Shown here: positions 61,001-64,000 of the stretch, piece by piece | How the letters are laid out: each line of letters begins with the position of its first letter | How positions within the stretch are numbered: the first letter of the stretch is position 1 | Origin: Algoriphagus machipongonensis | Lineage (GTDB): Bacteria > Bacteroidota > Bacteroidia > Cytophagales > Cyclobacteriaceae | Length of the DNA: 64,000 nucleotides | NCBI RefSeq assembly: GCF_000166275.1 | Contig: NZ_CM001023.1 | Location: 4,384,501 to 4,448,500 of the forward strand | Direction of reading: 5' to 3' | Position numbers and translations under genes: made by a program | The notes under the pieces: model-generated | Databases searched by the model: none | What the model was told of the DNA's origin: nothing | What the model saw: the letters and a program-made list of their open reading frames with translations, nothing else

Positions 61001-61355
61001 CCTTTGGTTAAATGACGGAAAAGGCAATTTCCTTTACACCGATTTACCCCCAGAAATACAATCCGCTCCAGTTTATTCTATTACTTCTCTCAAAGGAGAA
61101 TCAGGAGGCCCTGTGTTGGTTTTTGGTGGAAATCAAAGTCGGATCAAGCCCGAATTGGGAAGTCAAATGGGAAGTTATGGATGGGTCTTGAAACCAAACG
61201 GAAAAAATCAATGGCAAACCTTAACCCCGGGAGAAAGTGGTCTATTTGTACCTGGTGAAATCAGGGACTTTCTCCAAATCAATATTGAAAACAAACCAAA
61301 TTTAGTAGTATTACGAAACAATGATGAGCCACTGGTTTTTGAATTTCGCTATTAG
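58059..61355 (+). CDS. Large FG-GAP/VCBS-repeat lipoprotein with ASPIC-UnbV domain (copy B)
   Basis: 1098 aa (a second ATG at residue 3 is equally possible). Lipoprotein signal ending CSFSC (Cys 19); the -3 residue is Ser, looser than the usual lipobox but acceptable in this phylum. About a dozen calcium-loop repeats: GDINNDGLTDVFL, ADVNGDGLLDIYV, FDFDKDGDLDMYL, FDVDNDGLKDIFV, GDLDNDGDLDLVI and others. Central ASPIC-UnbV domain with GYMSSVDPRMHFGLGK and SLEILWQDGKTQ. The C-terminal insert starts NDFDQNGTLDQIL and continues PALLRQIPSLRKQLL, as in copy A. Divergent from susC; function unknown, probably surface-exposed. Confidence 0.9.
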   Translation: MSMKQKTLLILLIVCSFSCQKEEKSHDALFQLLSEEESGITFRNDLTYTEKVNPYTFRNFYNGSGVALGDINNDGLTDVFLAGNQTSNRLYLNLGNLKFKDITDQAGLNSTGYWTTGVSMADVNGDGLLDIYVCKSGPPGGEKRHNELFINNDNLTFSDKSKEYGIAEKGLSQHAVFFDFDKDGDLDMYLLSNSARSVGIYDLRVGQREIRDPEGGNKLFRNDGEIFTDVSEEAGIFGSNIGYGLGVTVADLNDDNWPDLYVSNDYFERDYLYLNNQDGTFSEILPDLLPEISLGSMGADIADLDNDSKPDIFVTEMLPKELSRVKTKTPFEEWDKFQSNIKAGYHQQFTRNTLQRNLGFRPGTQTPIFAEVSRMTGVEATDWSWGALIFDVDNDGLKDIFVTNGIVKDLTDFDFVDFYVNNQEKLNGFQEDSILLTKMIDAFPSNPQQNFLFKNQGNWSFENLSSNMGLDQLTFSTGSAYGDLDNDGDLDLVINNLNGRAFVYKNTSSDQKIGNYLSIELGKEFGTKVIAYAADKKYYQEYQPVKGYMSSVDPRMHFGLGKIEKLDSLEILWQDGKTQIIRDVHVNQSLKLFPEKVTKTLPELEEFPVRIFTQKESKIPFQHQESNFVDFDRDRLRFWMISNEGPKAAKADVNSDGLDDLFIPGAKGQSSVLLIQNSEGKFIPKQEELFGSDAISEDVTALFFDANKDGYPDLLVGSGGIEFGDNSPAYSDRLYLNDGSGNFHKSPQFFSSSPTAFQLPMDFDEDGDMDLVVGSRAIPFAYGIPTGLQVWENDGLGGFKQISQSLNPELSTIGMLTSAGLEDLDGDGKLELIVTGEWMPIRIFRFENNKLIEKTVDFGFENTTGLWNCLLVEDVNMDGFPDILAGNHGLNSRLRSQSNSQLRMVLNDFDQNGTLDQILSQYENERTIPWVLKPALLRQIPSLRKQLLTYESYQDKPLEDLFPETIWANSLTLTAGNLETSLWLNDGKGNFLYTDLPPEIQSAPVYSITSLKGESGGPVLVFGGNQSRIKPELGSQMGSYGWVLKPNGKNQWQTLTPGESGLFVPGEIRDFLQINIENKPNLVVLRNNDEPLVFEFRY

Positions 61356-61506
61356 TTTCACCGGGCATGCTCCTATTTTCCCCCTCTCATTTGGCTTTGA
61401 GATGTTGGAGAGAAAAGAATACTATTTTTGGAATCAAACCAAAAACCATGCTTTTGGATTAGGGCAAAGAATGTTTAAAAAAACATGTTTTGAGTCCTAT
61501 CAAAAA

Positions 61507-61893
61507 ATGAACAATAAAGTAAAGTCAACCATTGAACCCATAAATCCATCGATTGATAATAAACCCCAAATACCGTCTTGTAATTCAACCCACACAAGCT
61601 CTTATCTCAAATTCGAACAGTTCAATTTCATCCATAAACTCCTTAAGTTGAAGGATGATTTATGTATTTCTTGGAAAAATGGCATGACTCCAGAATTACT
61701 ACAGTACGAAAGAATCAATCTCTTGGAAGAATGGTACGAAACTAGATTTATTGAATTAAAAAATGAAAACGGAACCCCGTGTATCTTTAAAAGGATGGAC
61801 GAAAGCCAACAAATCCGAACCTTCAAAAAACACCTGCCAAACGTGAATATTGAAAAGTCGGCTTTGTCTTCAGAGGAAAAAAATAAAGGATAA
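61507..61893 (+). CDS. Hypothetical ORF between two FG-GAP lipoprotein genes
   Basis: 128 aa from MNNKVKSTIEPINPSID; the frame is open from 61321 (190 aa), and an ATG at 61471 is also possible. It overlaps nothing if started at 61507. No signal peptide, no membrane segment, no known motif; the middle is helical and charged (KLLKLKDDLCISWKNGMTPELLQYERINLLEEWYETRF region, about 45-80). A plus-strand TATTTTTG (61423-61430) and a palindrome AAAACATGTTTT (61480-61491) lie upstream. The next gene starts 9 bp downstream. It may be a real small cytoplasmic protein or an accidental ORF. Confidence 0.45.
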   Translation: MNNKVKSTIEPINPSIDNKPQIPSCNSTHTSSYLKFEQFNFIHKLLKLKDDLCISWKNGMTPELLQYERINLLEEWYETRFIELKNENGTPCIFKRMDESQQIRTFKKHLPNVNIEKSALSSEEKNKG

Positions 61894-61902
61894 TAGCATT
61901 TC

Positions 61903-64000
61903 ATGAGGAACCAAATAGCAAGGCTTATCATAGTGGTTTTACTTATTTCCTGCAAGGAAGAAACGGAAAAACAAATGACGCTTTTTCAGGAAATTGAGCA
62001 GGCGAATTCAGGAGTAGATTTTCGAAACGACTTAAGTTTTAGTAAAGATTTCAACATTTTCACCTACCGAAACTATTATAACGGTGGAGGTGTGGCCATT
62101 GGAGATATCAACAACGATGGGCTTGTGGATCTTTATCTTACCGCCAACTTGGGACCGAATAAACTTTATCTCAACAAAGGGGATTTCAAATTTGAGGACA
62201 TTACCGAAAAAGCTGGAGTAGCTGGAACCCGAGCCTGGAGCACAGGTGTCTCTATGGCTGATGTTGATGGGGATGGATTTCTGGATATTTATGTATGCAA
62301 TTCAGGTGACATTTCTGGAGACAACAAACAAAACGAACTTTTTATCAATCAGGGAGATGGGACCTTTATAGAAATGGCTGAGACTTTCGGATTGGCGGAT
62401 CATGGCTACTCTACACATGCGGTATTTTTTGATTTTGACAAAGATGGCGATCTGGACGTCTATTTACTGAATAATTCCTATCAGGCAATTGGCTCATTCA
62501 ACAAGATGCAGAATGAGAGAATCAAGCGAGACATGGTAGGGGGTGATAAACTCTTTCGAAATGACGATGGGAAATTCAAAGACGTCTCCGAAGAAGCCGG
62601 GATTTATGGCTCAGTAATAGGCTTTGGTCTGGGAATAACCATTGGAGATGTCAATCAGGATACTTGGCCTGACATTTTCATATCCAATGATTTCTTTGAA
62701 AAAGACTACCTCTACATCAATAATCAGGATGGAACCTTCACTGAATCATTGGAAAAGTCCATGCGCTCTATCAGTGCAGCATCAATGGGTGCAGACATAG
62801 CTGATATCAATGGCGACGGACTATTGGATATCTTTGTGACTGACATGCTTCCGGAATCGCAAGCCAAACTAAAGCAAGTCACCACTTTTGAAAATTGGGA
62901 CAAGTTCCAGTTCAACAAGAACTACGGATATCACTATCAGTTTTCACGAAATATGCTCCACCTTAACAATGGAGATGGCACCTTCAGCGAAATAGGCAGG
63001 CTCAGTAATGTTGAGGCTACGGATTGGAGTTGGGGAGCTCTGATGTTTGATATGGACAATGACGGGTTAAGGGATATTTTTGTAGCGAATGGTATTTATC
63101 AGGACATCACAGACCTGGATTATTTAAATTTCATTGACGACGAGAACACCAAAAGTCAAATCATCTCTCAGGAAGGGGTTGATTTTAAAGCCTTAGTCGA
63201 TCCGATTCCTATTAACCCAATTCCCAATTATGCCTTCCAAAATTTGGGCGAATTGAAATTTGAAAATAAAGTTGAAGATTGGGGGCTTAGCCAAGCAATC
63301 CATTCCAATGGCGCTGCATATGGAGACTTAAACAATGATGGGACACTTGATCTGGTCGTGAATAATGTCAATGAACCCGCCCAGATCTTCAAAAATCAGG
63401 GGAATTATATCCATCCAACACATCACTTCATCCAAATTCAGTTGAAGGGAAAAGGAAAAAACACCTTTGCCATAGGAACCCAAATCCGTCTGAAATCGGA
63501 AGATGAAATATTCTATGCTGAGCAAATGCCTAATCGAGGATTCCAATCTTCCGTAGACCCTAAAATCACGATAGGATTAGGGGATTTGGCAAAGCTGGAA
63601 TCAATAGAAATTTTATGGCCTGACGGTAAATACACTGAGCTAAAAAATCAAGTTGCAGATCAGTTGCTGGTTTTAAATTGGGAAGATGCAATAGAAATGC
63701 CCTCTGGAAAATCTTTTTTTGAAAAACCTACTAGCCAACAATTTAGCAAAATTGAAAACCCAGGATTGAGTTTCTTGCATGAGGAAAATCCCTTCGTAGA
63801 TTTTGATCGTGACCGATTGACCTATTTAATGTATTCTACGGAGGGACCGGCATTTGCCAAAGCAGATGTAAACGGTGATGGGTTGGAAGATCTTTTTTTT
63901 GGGGGAGCCAAAACATTCTCTGCAAAACTCTATCTCGCTTCCCCTTTAGGAGAATATTACGAAAGTCCCCAAGATGCATTCCTTAAAGACGCATCATCTG
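61903..64000 (+). CDS. Large FG-GAP/VCBS-repeat lipoprotein with ASPIC-UnbV domain (copy C, cut by window edge)
   Basis: Open for 699 codons to the end of the window. Starts MRNQIARLIIVVLLISCKEE with lipobox LISC (Cys 17). Calcium-loop repeats GDINNDGLVDLYL, ADVDGDGFLDIYV, FDFDKDGDLDVYL, ADINGDGLLDIFV, FDMDNDGLRDIFV and ADVNGDGLEDLFF are visible, with the ASPIC-UnbV region (NRGFQSSVDPKITIGLGD) near 545-575. Very similar in order to copy B (e.g. both have TDWSWGAL and PEEAGI-like SEEAGI), pointing to tandem duplication. It begins 9 bp after the hypothetical ORF. The C-terminal part is missing. Confidence 0.88.
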   Translation, partial: MRNQIARLIIVVLLISCKEETEKQMTLFQEIEQANSGVDFRNDLSFSKDFNIFTYRNYYNGGGVAIGDINNDGLVDLYLTANLGPNKLYLNKGDFKFEDITEKAGVAGTRAWSTGVSMADVDGDGFLDIYVCNSGDISGDNKQNELFINQGDGTFIEMAETFGLADHGYSTHAVFFDFDKDGDLDVYLLNNSYQAIGSFNKMQNERIKRDMVGGDKLFRNDDGKFKDVSEEAGIYGSVIGFGLGITIGDVNQDTWPDIFISNDFFEKDYLYINNQDGTFTESLEKSMRSISAASMGADIADINGDGLLDIFVTDMLPESQAKLKQVTTFENWDKFQFNKNYGYHYQFSRNMLHLNNGDGTFSEIGRLSNVEATDWSWGALMFDMDNDGLRDIFVANGIYQDITDLDYLNFIDDENTKSQIISQEGVDFKALVDPIPINPIPNYAFQNLGELKFENKVEDWGLSQAIHSNGAAYGDLNNDGTLDLVVNNVNEPAQIFKNQGNYIHPTHHFIQIQLKGKGKNTFAIGTQIRLKSEDEIFYAEQMPNRGFQSSVDPKITIGLGDLAKLESIEILWPDGKYTELKNQVADQLLVLNWEDAIEMPSGKSFFEKPTSQQFSKIENPGLSFLHEENPFVDFDRDRLTYLMYSTEGPAFAKADVNGDGLEDLFFGGAKTFSAKLYLASPLGEYYESPQDAFLKDASS

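Noticed and set aside
61480..61491. Palindrome AAAACATGTTTT, with AAAACATGT also near 58053 and 45258
   Set aside because: Looked like a shared operator, but the positions relative to genes differ and the motif is expected by chance at this base composition.
61602..61955. 117-aa minus-strand ORF opposite the hypothetical ORF
   Set aside because: Antisense to the plus-strand ORF and to the start of copy C, with no supporting motif; a shadow is more likely.
48318..64000. Regularly spaced DxNxDG-coding repeats as a CRISPR-like or satellite array
   Set aside because: They are protein-level FG-GAP repeats within long ORFs; the DNA is not identical between units.

Overview
The window is a chromosomal segment of a Bacteroidota bacterium, most likely of the order Cytophagales (Cyclobacteriaceae/Algoriphagus-like; this placement is inferred). 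Support comes from a SusC/SusD pair, an STN-type TonB-dependent receptor, a DUF5686 protein, DUF3467 next to rpoC, map and infA inside the spc operon, carA-eno behind rplQ, zinc-less L36, and promoters that match the Bacteroidota consensus TTTG-N19-TAnnTTTG. No CRISPR, phage, insertion sequence or other mobile element was seen.

Layout. 1-2861 (minus): a truncated TonB-dependent receptor translationally coupled to a secreted protein of unknown function. 2970-3881 (plus): a Tat-exported sugar isomerase/epimerase-like protein. 3878-6423 (minus): cysM, cysE, a small outer-membrane protein and an ftsB/divIC-like gene. 6519-8914 (minus): eno and carA. 9032-40419 (minus): about 31 kb of translation, transcription and secretion genes. 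In transcription order these are tRNA-Tyr, tRNA-Gly, tRNA-Thr, tuf / tRNA-Trp, secE, nusG, rplK, rplA, rplJ, rplL / rpoB, rpoC / DUF3467 / rpsL, rpsG, fusA, rpsJ / rplC through rplQ (S10, spc and alpha clusters). Exact or near-exact promoters and intrinsic terminators divide this block, including a terminator and promoter between rpsJ and rplC that separate rpsJ from the rest of the S10 genes.

40572-45193: an M1-family lipoprotein aminopeptidase (minus), then an orphan biotin carrier protein, pyrH and frr (plus). 45290-47941 (minus): a DUF5686 outer-membrane protein.

48318-64000 is the accessory part. It holds a minus-strand SusC/SusD pair, a small lipoprotein and a very large FG-GAP/ASPIC-UnbV lipoprotein. 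Across a 914-bp AT-rich intergenic region lie two more large lipoproteins of the same family on the plus strand (the last one cut by the window edge), with a 127-190 aa orphan ORF between them. This looks like a surface nutrient-uptake locus: SusCD imports a ligand, and the calcium-loop-rich lipoproteins may act as surface binding or processing partners. The substrate cannot be read from the sequence, and this is the least understood part of the window.
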